A DNA stretch of 64,000 nt. Origin: Breznakia pachnodae (lineage in GTDB: Bacteria > Bacillota_I > Bacilli_A > Erysipelotrichales > Erysipelotrichaceae). Location of the stretch: NCBI RefSeq assembly GCF_030814225.1, contig NZ_JAUSUR010000003.1, positions 372,001 to 436,000 on the forward strand, in the 5' to 3' direction. Made by a program: the position numbers and the translations under genes. Of this stretch, positions 16,488 to 25,590 are shown piece after piece; position 1 is the first letter of the stretch, and the number at the start of each line of letters is the position of its first letter. The notes beneath the pieces were generated by a model, which was not told the DNA's origin, searched no databases, and saw nothing but the letters and a program-made list of their open reading frames with translations.

Positions 16488-18557
16488 ATGAATGAGATGT
16501 ATAAAACTTATCTGGATGGATTCCATTTAGTCACAATAACACGAAGAAAAGATACCATAACGGATAAACCAGTTCGTTATTATTTAGAAGACCAGGACAA
16601 CGCACAAATTGAGTTGACAGTGAAGAATACAGAGGAAACACTTGATACATTTACGTATCAGTGTGAGCTGTATGAAACAATTGTTTTTGGTCATCATTAT
16701 GAAACAGTAAATGAGATGGGTAGAAGAACTCCCCTGATTTTTCGTGATGTTGTGAAGAGTGAAGTCTTTGATAAATTGTTTTATTACCCAGGAAATGATT
16801 TAGGATATACCTATGATGAAACAGGAACAATGTTTAAGTTATGGGCGCCAACAGCATATAGTGTTGCACTTGAACTAACATTCGCAAATCATACCTCACC
16901 ATTACCAATGAAACGTTCAAGTTTTGGTGTGTATGAAATAGAAGTTCTGCAAGATTTAAAAGATGTACGTTACAACTTTTTAGTTGGCGTGAACGGTGAA
17001 CTGCATCGTTGTCTGGACCCATATGGAAAAAGTGTAGATACTAACTCAAAACATAATATTGTAGTAAAAGTTGAAAAACCAGAATTAAATAATGAACAAT
17101 TGCCAATGCTTAATTCTTACTGTGATGCAATTATTTATGAGGCAAGTATTCGTGATTTTACGCCTGAACAAACAATTGCAGCGTTTACCAAAGAACGCGA
17201 AGATGGAAGTGGATTTACCCATCTTTGTGATTTAGGAATTACCCATGTGCAATTGATGCCAGTACTGGACTTTGCCAGTGTAGATGACAGCAGACCAAAA
17301 GAATTTTATAACTGGGGTTATGATGTAAATGCATGGATGGCTCTGGAAAATACATATAGCAGTAATCAATACAATCCTGAGCAGGTAATATATGATTTGC
17401 AGAAGTTAGTAAGCGACTGTCATGAAAAAGGCATTCGTGTATCCTTAGATGTAGTATTTAATCATGTGTTTGAACTAGACACATCAGCACTCCAACAAAG
17501 TGTTCCTTATTATTATTTTCAGTTAGATGAAAATAATAATTATTCAAATGCTACGATGTGTGGAAATGATGTCGATTCTACACGTAAAATGTGTTCAAAA
17601 CTAATTGTAGATGCATGTGTTTATTTACTTGAATATTTTGATATTGATGGTTTACGCTTTGATTTAATGGGAATTTTAGATATAGATACATTAAATAAAA
17701 TAGTAAGTGAAATGAAATCAAGAAAAGCTGACTTTATGGTTTATGGTGAAGGATGGAATATGCCTTCAACCTTAGCAGTAGAGAAGCGAGCAAGTTTACA
17801 AAACAACCAACGGATGCCAGAAGTGGCACACTTCTCAGATGTGTTTAGAGATACAATTAAAGGTCATCAGATGAAAAATTATCTGGAGTATGGTTATGCT
17901 CTTGGCAATACGGATTTGATGTTTAAAGCAATGAATACACTAAGTGCAAGTGTTGGTGACTTTGGCTTTGAACGAGTGTTTACTTATCCAACCAATGTTA
18001 TTAATTATGTAGAGTGTCATGACAATATGACTTCTTGGGATCAGATTGATGTTGCTATTAATGATAGTGAAGAAATTAAAAAGAAATATCATAAACTGAT
18101 GTTGGCAATGGTGCTGTTGGCACAAGGGATTCCATTCCTTCATAGTGGACAGGAATTTATGAGGACTAAACATGGGAAAAATGATACCTATAATGCTGGA
18201 GATGAAATTAATCATTTAGATTATGAGAGAATGAAAGAACATCAGGATGTAGTTCAATATTGCAAGGATTTAATTGCAATACGTAAACAATACAGTTTAT
18301 TTCGTATGAGCACACCTGAAGAAGTTTATCAGATTCATTATGAACATATCGATGATAAAGTGATTTCCTATATCTTAGGGTATGGTGATGAACAATTAGA
18401 AGTAATTTTTAATCCAACAAGAAATAGTTATGTTAAACAATATGAGGATGAAAGAAAAATAATTTTCTTAAATGGAATATGTGAAGATAAGTATGGAAAA
18501 GAGTTTCCTATTTCACCATTAGATGTTATAATTTTATCCAAAAAAGAGGAGAATTAA
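16488..18557 (+). CDS. pulA: Type I pullulanase (GH13 debranching enzyme)
   Basis: 689 residues. An N-terminal CBM48-like region (about 90-190, with LWAPTAYSVAL) precedes the GH13 barrel. The type I pullulanase signature YNWGYD is at 274-279. Region I is DVVFNH (321-326), region II GLRFDLMG with nucleophile D392, region III YGEGW with acid/base E421, and region IV VECHDN. It cleaves alpha-1,6 branch points in pullulan or glycogen. No signal peptide, so it acts inside the cell, probably on stored glycogen; glgCDA lies about 10 kb downstream. Confidence 0.95.
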   Translation: MNEMYKTYLDGFHLVTITRRKDTITDKPVRYYLEDQDNAQIELTVKNTEETLDTFTYQCELYETIVFGHHYETVNEMGRRTPLIFRDVVKSEVFDKLFYYPGNDLGYTYDETGTMFKLWAPTAYSVALELTFANHTSPLPMKRSSFGVYEIEVLQDLKDVRYNFLVGVNGELHRCLDPYGKSVDTNSKHNIVVKVEKPELNNEQLPMLNSYCDAIIYEASIRDFTPEQTIAAFTKEREDGSGFTHLCDLGITHVQLMPVLDFASVDDSRPKEFYNWGYDVNAWMALENTYSSNQYNPEQVIYDLQKLVSDCHEKGIRVSLDVVFNHVFELDTSALQQSVPYYYFQLDENNNYSNATMCGNDVDSTRKMCSKLIVDACVYLLEYFDIDGLRFDLMGILDIDTLNKIVSEMKSRKADFMVYGEGWNMPSTLAVEKRASLQNNQRMPEVAHFSDVFRDTIKGHQMKNYLEYGYALGNTDLMFKAMNTLSASVGDFGFERVFTYPTNVINYVECHDNMTSWDQIDVAINDSEEIKKKYHKLMLAMVLLAQGIPFLHSGQEFMRTKHGKNDTYNAGDEINHLDYERMKEHQDVVQYCKDLIAIRKQYSLFRMSTPEEVYQIHYEHIDDKVISYILGYGDEQLEVIFNPTRNSYVKQYEDERKIIFLNGICEDKYGKEFPISPLDVIILSKKEEN

Positions 18558-18558
18558 T

Positions 18559-18918
18559 ATGGTTAGAAAAAAAGATATTGTTGTCAGTGTTTTGTTAAGT
18601 ATATTCACATGTGGAATTTATACTTTATATTGGACAGCAACAATTACAAATGATGTGGCAGATATCTTACGTGACAGTAGATATCGTACTGGAGGAACAG
18701 TTGTATTACTGACAATTTTTACTTGTGGTATTTATCGTATCTATTGGACATATGTAACTAGTAGAGACATTTACTACGCAGAACAAGACTTAGGAATGCG
18801 TACAAGTGATAATACAGTTCTTAATGTAATTTTAGGAATATTTACGGCAACGATTATTCCTATGGTAATTATGCAAAAATCAATAAACGATATAAGTGAT
18901 GAATTATACAACGCTTAA
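18559..18918 (+). CDS. DUF4234-type small membrane protein
   Basis: 119 residues with three hydrophobic segments. It contains two copies of a TIFTCGIYxxYW-type motif (about residues 13-25 and 52-64), a hallmark of DUF4234. Function unknown. The ribosome site GAGGAG lies inside the end of pulA and the start is one base after the pulA stop, so it is in the same operon. Confidence 0.8.
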   Translation: MVRKKDIVVSVLLSIFTCGIYTLYWTATITNDVADILRDSRYRTGGTVVLLTIFTCGIYRIYWTYVTSRDIYYAEQDLGMRTSDNTVLNVILGIFTATIIPMVIMQKSINDISDELYNA

Positions 18919-19300
18919 GAAATTAGGTTTTGTAGCAATTGTTGGATTTCTCTTACTATTTGTAGTGGACACTTTTTGTCCAATTGAAAATATTATAGGA
19001 ATTCCATGTCCTGGATGTGGTATGAGTAGTGCATTTTATCATCTGATACATTTAGATTTAAACAGTGCAATGTTCTTTCATCCATTAATTATTCCATGTT
19101 TACTTTATTTTGTGGGAATTGGAATTGCATATTTGCGTTATCAAAGTTTTAATAATAAACCAGTAAAAATACTTACAATAATATTTATGGTTGCTCTAGT
19201 TGTGGTATATGTATATCGAATGATTACAATATTCCCAGAGTATCCAATGATGTATAATAATGATAGTTTACTCGGAAGAATTATAGAGTTTATAAATTAA
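18899..19300 (+). CDS. DUF2752-type small membrane protein
   Basis: 133 residues from ATG 18899 (a GTG at 18896 is also possible), overlapping the previous gene. The CPGCGMSSAFYHLI motif (about residue 38-51) and three hydrophobic helices mark DUF2752, whose role is unknown. It closes the pulA transcript at a strong terminator. Confidence 0.8.
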   Translation: MNYTTLKKLGFVAIVGFLLLFVVDTFCPIENIIGIPCPGCGMSSAFYHLIHLDLNSAMFFHPLIIPCLLYFVGIGIAYLRYQSFNNKPVKILTIIFMVALVVVYVYRMITIFPEYPMMYNNDSLLGRIIEFIN

Positions 19301-19343
19301 AAATACGATTTCTGTTTGATACAGGAATCGTATTTTTTTAACA
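19301..19343. terminator. Bidirectional terminator
   Basis: AAATACGATTTCTGT (19301-19315) pairs with ACAGGAATCGTATTT (19321-19335), with T-runs on both strands. It serves both convergent transcripts. Confidence 0.85.
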
Positions 19344-20069
19344 ACATTGCCAATCGTAATAAACATTTTCAAAGTTTAAATTAATTAAATCTTCTTTAGA
19401 AATTATAAATGTACAGTTTCCACTGTCACCAAACATAATTCCACAAGTATCATCCACATCAAGTTGAAGTAAGAGGTCATATTTATTTTCGTCATAATAT
19501 TCTGGTGGTGATTGAACAAACAGTGGATATCCATTCACTCGGGAACCCTCAGCATAGCATACATCATAGAGAGCATTCCACTCATCTTTAGACACTTTGT
19601 CAAAGAATCGGTCATGGAATGTATCACATTCAGTTGATATTAACATTTCTCTTTGAGTGAATATCATTTTTCCTTCGTGATTAAATGGAGTATGACCAAC
19701 ATACTGGTCTTCATAAGGGTTTCTAGAAATTGCCTGGAGTGTGCTTTTCTTGTATTCAGGAATATATCTTACCGTACATTTATCATCATATCCTAGACAA
19801 TCATTGTCTTCAATATAAAACTGTAGTAATCCTTTGGATGGAAAATTAGGAAGCGATGGCATTTCTTCAAGATTTAATTGTGCTAAAAACATCATTGGTT
19901 TTTTATTTGCTCCAATAGGATAATCATTCATGTTTTCTAAATATGGGCATCCACCACATTTACTATCCCAAGGCAGCGTAGTCCTTTTCTCGAATGTGAT
20001 TTCATTTGATAAACGAAGTGTAGATTCTAGAAAGTGAGAATGCTTGTTTAGAATTTCAGGTAATTTCAT
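19338..20069 (-). CDS. DUF1963 (YwqG-like) protein
   Basis: 243 residues with the YwqG layout: PMMFLAQLNLEEMP followed by GLLQFYIEDND, and later LLLQLDVDD and MFGDSGNCTFIIS. Function of the family is unknown; it is an intracellular beta-rich protein. A CxxC pair is present (near residues 38-41), plus a C-terminal CC. Stand-alone gene with GGAGA before the ATG and a palindrome in its promoter region. Confidence 0.85.
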   Translation of the reverse strand: MKLPEILNKHSHFLESTLRLSNEITFEKRTTLPWDSKCGGCPYLENMNDYPIGANKKPMMFLAQLNLEEMPSLPNFPSKGLLQFYIEDNDCLGYDDKCTVRYIPEYKKSTLQAISRNPYEDQYVGHTPFNHEGKMIFTQREMLISTECDTFHDRFFDKVSKDEWNALYDVCYAEGSRVNGYPLFVQSPPEYYDENKYDLLLQLDVDDTCGIMFGDSGNCTFIISKEDLINLNFENVYYDWQCC

Positions 20070-20093
20070 AATTGGTCTCCTAGTATATTGTAT

Positions 20094-20117
20094 TTGATGA
20101 TATTAGTATATCATCAA
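20094..20117. promoter_or_regulatory. Perfect palindrome in the promoter region of the DUF1963 gene
   Basis: TTGATGATAT (20094-20103) and ATATCATCAA (20108-20117) are exact inverted repeats around TAGT. On the minus strand this sits where the -35 of the gene starting at 20069 would be. It may be an operator; there is no T-run to support a terminator. Confidence 0.45.
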
Positions 20118-20129
20118 ATACATAGAAAA

Positions 20130-20156
20130 AGACGACTTCTTATGGAAATCGTCTCT
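20130..20156 (-). terminator. Terminator of the GH13 gene
   Basis: AGACGA / TCGTCT hairpin followed on the minus strand by a T-rich stretch, just beyond the gene's stop. Confidence 0.6.
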
Positions 20157-20159
20157 TAA

Positions 20160-22205
20160 TTATATAATTTCAATAAATCGTACTTCACCTTTTTTTAATG
20201 GTAAGAATACATGATCATGATTTAAAATCGAAGGAATTGTTTTCTTTTTGGTAGAATAGATATCCTTTAATTTTGTAAACTGGCGATCAAAACGTTGTTT
20301 TAATGGTTCCAGGTTTCCATAAATTTCATGGTCATGTTCCAAGTCAGTGTTGGCAACTACTAATAGAATTCGATCTTTTTTTACTAAGTAACTTCCTAAT
20401 GCGTAAGTATCTTCGTTACGGAAGATAGCGGCCATGTTCTTTGACTTGCTATGCAATTCTTTGATGTAATCATGACGTAAGTCTTTTAAGTCAATTAACA
20501 TATTACGAAGTGTTGGATCATAATCATTATAAGTGAAGTAGAAAGGATCAAACAATGCTAGTTTATTGTAGCGTGGATCACTTTCTGGTAAGTTATAACG
20601 TTCACTCTCATCACAATCCAGACCTAAGTTCATTGGTTGGATTTCAAATAGTTCCTGTCCTGAGTTCAGGAAGGCTACAGTATTGGGGAAGAACAGATTC
20701 ATAGCTGTAAGCATGATATTCAAATCTTTCTTTCCTGGTTTTGAAGTAACGCGACAAGTGTCGTGTGATTCACTATATCCAAACACTGGACAAGCCAGTG
20801 TTGGAACTTTTGCATAGAATGTTTTTAACTTCCCTTGCTGGATTCTGCTTTCTTCACTAAATCCATTTCCAATGATGACGTTATATCCTTTTTTCTTGGA
20901 TGCAGCAGCTTTACCAATATCAAGTTCTTCATCAATAAAACAGATATTAGGGTCATAATCCCTTGCTTTACTTATAATCTGCTGTACCAGCGGTAACGGT
21001 AGTGCGTGTCCCATATCGATACGCACACCGTCAATACCAAATGTTTTCTGGTAGTAAGGAACAATGTTTGCTATTTGGTCCCATAACTTCTGATTGGGCT
21101 TCTGACAAGGATACAGACTTGATTTCGCACTGTCAAACAATAGGTATGGTGCATGGTCATTTGCCACATGACAGCTCGCTAAATCGTTGTTATCAAGATA
21201 CATTCGCAGATAAGTTACATCACTCCATACTGGTTGTGGGTCATTGATCCAATCGGAGAATGCAGGTGCTACTACTAAATTAAATTCTTCCTTGATTGCA
21301 TCAAGCAGAGATGTATTCTCTTCTTTGCAACGTTTCACTAATTCTTTATATTTTTTTTCATCTAATGTTTTAGGATCATATTGGAAATACTTCAAGAACT
21401 CTCTTGTCTGTTCTTGGGTATAGACAACTTCCATGTGTTTTTTAGTAGCAGGAATTAATTTTTCCAACATATCGTAATATGGTAGTGCATATTCCTGTTC
21501 TTTATCCGCTTGAATCCAATAGAACCAATCTGGATGTTTTTCAATCCAAACACTATCACGTGCACTGGTTCTAGGAATAATATCCATAATGACACGAATA
21601 TCATAGAAGTGACAAGCTTCAAAGAATGCTTTCGCCTGTTCTTCCAGAGTCATTTCATCCAGCATTGGGTCGTAAAGATTTTCATCCAATGCCATTGGAT
21701 TAGAAATAGCATAAGAAGAACCAAAGTCACCTTTTTTATATGCTTCACTCGTTTTAAAGAATGGAAGCAAATATAAAGTATCAATTCCCATCTCCTTAAG
21801 ATAAGGCAAGATAAAAATTTGTTTTAGGAAGGTTCCACTTTCTTTAAATCCATCATGGTTAGTCACTTCCATTACTTTATTTTGGTCATGGTCATAACTA
21901 CTGCTGGTACGAACCATAGAAGAATAAACAAATGCCTTTTTAATCCAGTTACCACCATTCTTCTTTTCATCGTGCAGTAATGAGATTGGCTGCAGATAAT
22001 TTCTAGTTGATCTACGTTTATAAATATACTGTAATCCACTTGCATAGAAATCATAAGGATTTATCTGCAAGTTATGTTTTGATACTTCTTTAGAATCTTG
22101 ATATGGAAAAAACTGAAACATATCAGGAACTATATAACTTATGCCCTCCTGGAATGTATCTTTTTTCTTTTCTAAATTCTTAATTGCTTTCTTAATAAAT
22201 TTCAT
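20160..22205 (-). CDS. GH13 family glycosidase/transferase, subfamily unclear
   Basis: 681 residues from ATG 22205, chosen because GAGGT lies 5 bases upstream; an in-frame ATG at 22274 has no such site. It is a GH13 barrel with the catalytic triad present: D397 in GVRIDMGH, E426 or E427 in FIDEELD, and D482 in SESHDT. Region I reads DIIPRTSAR (208-216) rather than the DxxxNH of true alpha-amylases. The HPDWF that follows recalls GlgE-type maltosyltransferases and the N-terminal half of eukaryotic-type debranching enzymes. No signal peptide, so probably intracellular alpha-glucan metabolism. The reaction cannot be fixed from sequence. Confidence 0.8.
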   Translation of the reverse strand: MKFIKKAIKNLEKKKDTFQEGISYIVPDMFQFFPYQDSKEVSKHNLQINPYDFYASGLQYIYKRRSTRNYLQPISLLHDEKKNGGNWIKKAFVYSSMVRTSSSYDHDQNKVMEVTNHDGFKESGTFLKQIFILPYLKEMGIDTLYLLPFFKTSEAYKKGDFGSSYAISNPMALDENLYDPMLDEMTLEEQAKAFFEACHFYDIRVIMDIIPRTSARDSVWIEKHPDWFYWIQADKEQEYALPYYDMLEKLIPATKKHMEVVYTQEQTREFLKYFQYDPKTLDEKKYKELVKRCKEENTSLLDAIKEEFNLVVAPAFSDWINDPQPVWSDVTYLRMYLDNNDLASCHVANDHAPYLLFDSAKSSLYPCQKPNQKLWDQIANIVPYYQKTFGIDGVRIDMGHALPLPLVQQIISKARDYDPNICFIDEELDIGKAAASKKKGYNVIIGNGFSEESRIQQGKLKTFYAKVPTLACPVFGYSESHDTCRVTSKPGKKDLNIMLTAMNLFFPNTVAFLNSGQELFEIQPMNLGLDCDESERYNLPESDPRYNKLALFDPFYFTYNDYDPTLRNMLIDLKDLRHDYIKELHSKSKNMAAIFRNEDTYALGSYLVKKDRILLVVANTDLEHDHEIYGNLEPLKQRFDRQFTKLKDIYSTKKKTIPSILNHDHVFLPLKKGEVRFIEII

Positions 22206-22291
22206 AAATACCTCGCCTAGATAATTATAGGATATTGTTCCTATAAAATAAACTAAAATATGATATAATTTCAACTGATGGGGGTGTTTGT

Positions 22292-22948
22292 ATGGATATT
22301 GAAAAAATAGTGAATGAAGAGAAGCAGAAGGACTATTTTAAACAACTAGCTAGATTTGTTAATAGCCGATATATCAATTCTACCGTATATCCACCAAAAG
22401 AAAAGTTATTTGCTTGTTTAAAAACATGTGATATGAATGATGTGAAAGTAGTTATTCTTGGACAAGATCCATATCACCAAAGAGGACAGGCGATGGGTCT
22501 TTCTTTTTCGGTGCCTAGAGGAATTAAGGTGCCACCTAGCTTAGTAAATATCTATCAGGAATTACATGATGATATTGGAATGGATATTCCAATACATGGA
22601 GATTTAACTGCTTGGGCAAAACAAGGAGTACTATTACTTAACACTGTGCTCAGTGTAGAAGACAGTAATCCCAATTGTCATCGAGGTAAAGGATGGGAAA
22701 TATTTACTGATCGTATTATGAGTGAATTAAATAATTATGATAAACCACTTGTATTCTTATTGTGGGGAAAACCAGCACAAGAGAAAGCAAGACTGATAAC
22801 GAATCCAAAACATTTATTATTAAAGACTGTGCATCCATCACCATTGAGTGCATATCGTGGATTTTTTGGATGTCGACATTTTTCACAGGCAAATGCCTTT
22901 TTGAAACAGAATGGAAGAACACCAATAGATTGGAGAATAGAAGCGTGA
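22292..22948 (+). CDS. ung: Uracil-DNA glycosylase
   Basis: 218 residues, the normal length for family 1 UDG. It shows the water-activating loop GQDPYH (catalytic D59) and the DNA-intercalation loop HPSPLSAYRGF (H181). It removes uracil from DNA to begin base excision repair. Preceded by GGGGGTG at a suitable distance. The stop overlaps the GTG start of folC. Confidence 0.96.
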   Translation: MDIEKIVNEEKQKDYFKQLARFVNSRYINSTVYPPKEKLFACLKTCDMNDVKVVILGQDPYHQRGQAMGLSFSVPRGIKVPPSLVNIYQELHDDIGMDIPIHGDLTAWAKQGVLLLNTVLSVEDSNPNCHRGKGWEIFTDRIMSELNNYDKPLVFLLWGKPAQEKARLITNPKHLLLKTVHPSPLSAYRGFFGCRHFSQANAFLKQNGRTPIDWRIEA

Positions 22949-24177
22949 GATTTAATAGTTCCTATGAAGTGATTGAAAAGATTGAAATAAAGAAACGTAA
23001 TGGTATTGAGTTAAAAGCTTTCAAAGCGTTTATGGATTCAATTGGCAATCCACAATTAAAATTAAAATGTATTCATGTCGGTGGGACAAATGGAAAAGGG
23101 AGTACAACCAATGCTCTTCGCAGTGTCCTTCAACAGAATTATAAAGTGGGTACATTTACATCACCATATTTAGAGACGCATCATGATCGTATTCGTATCG
23201 ATGATGTTTTTATTGATGATCAGAGTATTGTTGATTATGCAAATGAATATTATGATGCATGGCTAGAATATGGATTAAGTATGTTTGAAATTGATATGTT
23301 TATTGCAGTTCAGTACTTTATTGATCACAATGTTGATATTGCAGTATTTGAAGTAGGTCTTGGAGGAAATCAGGATGCTACTAATATTATTGATCCAATG
23401 GTAAGTGTTATAACTAATATTGGACTTGATCATATGGAGTTTTTAGGAAATACGTATACATCGATTGCAACTGCAAAAGCAGGAATTATCAAAGAAGGAA
23501 AAGCACTGATTACAGCTGAAAAGCGAGAAGAGTGTTTATCTGTGTTTAGAACTACTTGTGAAGAAAAACATGCACAAATGATTCAGTGTAGTGAACTTAG
23601 TGATATTTATGTTGATGATGTTCTTCACTTTACTTATCGTGGTTTAAAAATAAAACAAAATACAATTGCGAAATATCAGGCATACAACTCTGCGATTGCG
23701 ATTGAAACATTATTTTATTTAAGAGAAAATAATTATATTGAATGTAGTGATACGGAAATTAAAAAAGGAATTTATAATGCAGTATGGAAAGGACGTTTTG
23801 AGGTTGTCAGCAAACATCCTTTGGTGATTGTTGATGGCGCTCATAATGAAGAAGGAATGCGTGCACTAGTTGACTCGTGTGCAGATTATGATAATATTAG
23901 AATATTGTTTAGCGCATTAGCAGATAAACCTTATCATAAAATGCTGAAGCAACTATATCGTTTAACGGATGATATTACGGTGTGTGAATTTGATTTTCCA
24001 CGTGCTGCTAAAGCTGAAGTGATTGCAGAAGGATTTGATGTAAACATCATTCATGACTACAAAAAAGCAATTGATACATTAGTAAATGAAGATAAGACTT
24101 TGCTGATTTGTGGTTCTCTGTATTTTATTTCTGATGTGAGAGACTATTTTCTGAAGAAAGGAGAGTCTACTCTTTAA
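22945..24177 (+). CDS. folC: Folylpolyglutamate/dihydrofolate synthase
   Basis: 410 residues from GTG 22945, which overlaps the ung stop (GTGA) and has GGAG 9 bases upstream. The frame stays open further up inside ung, but that is antiquated overlap and not used. The P-loop GTNGKGST (47-54), the GLGGNQDATNI segment (FEVGLGG) and the C-terminal VDGAHNEEGM are hallmark Mur-ligase-type folate ligase motifs. It adds glutamates to folates to retain them in the cell. The next gene is a folate transporter component, so the pair is a folate-uptake and retention unit. Confidence 0.95.
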   Translation: MRFNSSYEVIEKIEIKKRNGIELKAFKAFMDSIGNPQLKLKCIHVGGTNGKGSTTNALRSVLQQNYKVGTFTSPYLETHHDRIRIDDVFIDDQSIVDYANEYYDAWLEYGLSMFEIDMFIAVQYFIDHNVDIAVFEVGLGGNQDATNIIDPMVSVITNIGLDHMEFLGNTYTSIATAKAGIIKEGKALITAEKREECLSVFRTTCEEKHAQMIQCSELSDIYVDDVLHFTYRGLKIKQNTIAKYQAYNSAIAIETLFYLRENNYIECSDTEIKKGIYNAVWKGRFEVVSKHPLVIVDGAHNEEGMRALVDSCADYDNIRILFSALADKPYHKMLKQLYRLTDDITVCEFDFPRAAKAEVIAEGFDVNIIHDYKKAIDTLVNEDKTLLICGSLYFISDVRDYFLKKGESTL

Positions 24178-24287
24178 GTAGAAGTTTTAGAATGTACGCG
24201 TTTTTAAAACGCGGAATTTACGCCTGTGGAGTGCACGCACGTTTGAAGCAGGAATTCTATTGCTCATAGTGAGTAGCAATTATTGAA
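24178..24287 (+). promoter_or_regulatory. Structured leader of folT (candidate folate riboswitch or attenuator)
   Basis: 110 bases between folC and folT are much richer in pairing than other gaps. CGCGTTTT/AAAACGCG hairpin near 24200-24216; CCTG/CAGG around an inner GTG/CAC helix (about 24223-24252); TAGAAT (near 24190) with ATTCTA (near 24254) could close them as a multi-branch fold. ATTGCT (24259-24264) pairs with AGCAAT (24275-24280) just before the start. The only Shine-Dalgarno-like bases, AGTGAG, lie in that last loop. THF riboswitches are known upstream of folT in Firmicutes, but I could not match the consensus. Confidence 0.4.
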
Positions 24288-25106
24288 ATGTCAATGAATG
24301 CAATTATTAGTCAAGTAGTATGTTTTTTATGTTTAGCAGGATTATTTGGATATGTATTTAAGAAATATCCATTAAAGCCAACGATTAAAAATCTGGTATT
24401 AGCATCGCTCTTTGTATTATTAGCGGTTATCCTAAATGCCATATCGGTGATGATTCCCTTGTTTGGGGTTCCATCCGTTAAATTATCGTTTGCTTTATTA
24501 CCATTGATGATCGCTGGAGCTGTCTTATCGCCAAGTTGGTCATATCTGGTAGGATTAATATTTGATCTGGTAGGTCTAATGATTACACCTACATCGTTTC
24601 CGTTTTTAGGATTTACCCTAAGTCATGTGTTAGTGTCAACACTGCCATCGCTGTGGTATAAGCGAAATGTGAAACTAAAACCACAGAATATTTATCGTCT
24701 AATCAATATCAGTTTTATTGTGTTAGGATTGATTGCTTCTGCATATGTAGTTCAGGTAGATACCATACAGATCAGTGAACAGAGTTATGAAATTACAATG
24801 ATTATGAAATTAGCTGTTATTGCCTTTATTACTGCAGCGATTCTAATTATCTTCCTTATCTTATATTATTTAAGAAAGAAGATGAATCAGGAGGTCGCTG
24901 AAGATCTGGCAAAATGGATAGTTGTCGCACTACTTTGTGAAGTGTTGTACAGTATGATACTGACACCACTCTGGTTGGATGTAATGTATGGAATTCCATG
25001 GTGGATTTCAACATTCATTCGAATTGTAAAAGCATGTGTGATGATACCACTCAATATCATTGTTGGATATAGTGTACTTAAAATAGTAAGAAGAGTTTAT
25101 CATTAA
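24288..25106 (+). CDS. folT: ECF transporter substrate-binding component, folate family
   Basis: 272 residues with about six transmembrane helices. The order AxxGxxxxxxPL, LFGVPSVKLSFALLPLMIAG and VGLIFDLVGLM matches FolT-type S components (the ASVKLSF-like segment contacts the shared ECF module). It binds folate on the outside and is driven by EcfT and EcfAA', which are not in the window. Placement after folC and the family pattern support folate as substrate. Start could be 24288 or the ATG two codons later; no clear ribosome site. Confidence 0.85.
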   Translation: MSMNAIISQVVCFLCLAGLFGYVFKKYPLKPTIKNLVLASLFVLLAVILNAISVMIPLFGVPSVKLSFALLPLMIAGAVLSPSWSYLVGLIFDLVGLMITPTSFPFLGFTLSHVLVSTLPSLWYKRNVKLKPQNIYRLINISFIVLGLIASAYVVQVDTIQISEQSYEITMIMKLAVIAFITAAILIIFLILYYLRKKMNQEVAEDLAKWIVVALLCEVLYSMILTPLWLDVMYGIPWWISTFIRIVKACVMIPLNIIVGYSVLKIVRRVYH

Positions 25107-25112
25107 TAAAAT

Positions 25113-25140
25113 AAGGAAGTCCAATTTGGACTTCCTTTTA
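25113..25140. terminator. Bidirectional terminator, folT / marR-type gene
   Basis: AAGGAAGTCCA (25113-25123) pairs perfectly with TGGACTTCCTT (25127-25137), with T- and A-runs at the two ends. Confidence 0.85.
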
Positions 25141-25590
25141 TACACCTTCAATTACGTTTAATAATTTTACAAATTCACAGATACCTTTTTCCATCATTTC
25201 AAAATCAATGTTTTCACCATGTTCTTTTTGATAATGCTTATATCTTTGTTCCAGCATTTTTAATATGCTTTTTACTGTAGCTTCCCCTTTTTCAGTAAGG
25301 ATTAAATTTACTACACGAACATCTTCATTGTTGCGTTTACGGACAATGAAACCTAACTCTTCGGATTTTCGACAAAGTGTAGATGCATTTGTCTGTTGAA
25401 TATCAAACGCTTTTGTTACACTACCAACACTCGTTAGACTTCCTGAGTAGATTCCCATTATTAATGCCATTTGATTTGTGCTTAAATCCTCAGTCCCAGC
25501 AATTCTCGACATGAGTTTAGAAAGCTGTACACGCATTTCCTGTCCACCAGTAATTAAATCTTTCCAACCGTGCTTTTGTGTTTTTATCAT
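25138..25590 (-). CDS. MarR family transcriptional regulator
   Basis: 150 residues from ATG 25590, chosen for the GAAGGAG upstream; an upstream in-frame start at 25644 lacks one. Winged helix-turn-helix core about residues 40-110, with the wing RKRNNEDVRVVNLILTEKG typical of MarR. A dimeric repressor usually responding to small phenolics or oxidants; target unknown. An inverted repeat, ATCACG (25645-25650) and CGTGAT (25666-25671), lies in its own upstream region and could be its operator. Confidence 0.9.
   Translation of the reverse strand: MIKTQKHGWKDLITGGQEMRVQLSKLMSRIAGTEDLSTNQMALIMGIYSGSLTSVGSVTKAFDIQQTNASTLCRKSEELGFIVRKRNNEDVRVVNLILTEKGEATVKSILKMLEQRYKHYQKEHGENIDFEMMEKGICEFVKLLNVIEGV

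Noticed and set aside
20160..22274. Longer N-terminus of the GH13 enzyme resembling a signal peptide
   Set aside because: The extra 23 residues have no ribosome site, while ATG 22205 has GAGGT at good distance.
22762..22944. Longer folC beginning inside ung
   Set aside because: The open frame upstream is overlap with ung only; GTG 22945 has a ribosome site and gives the normal length.
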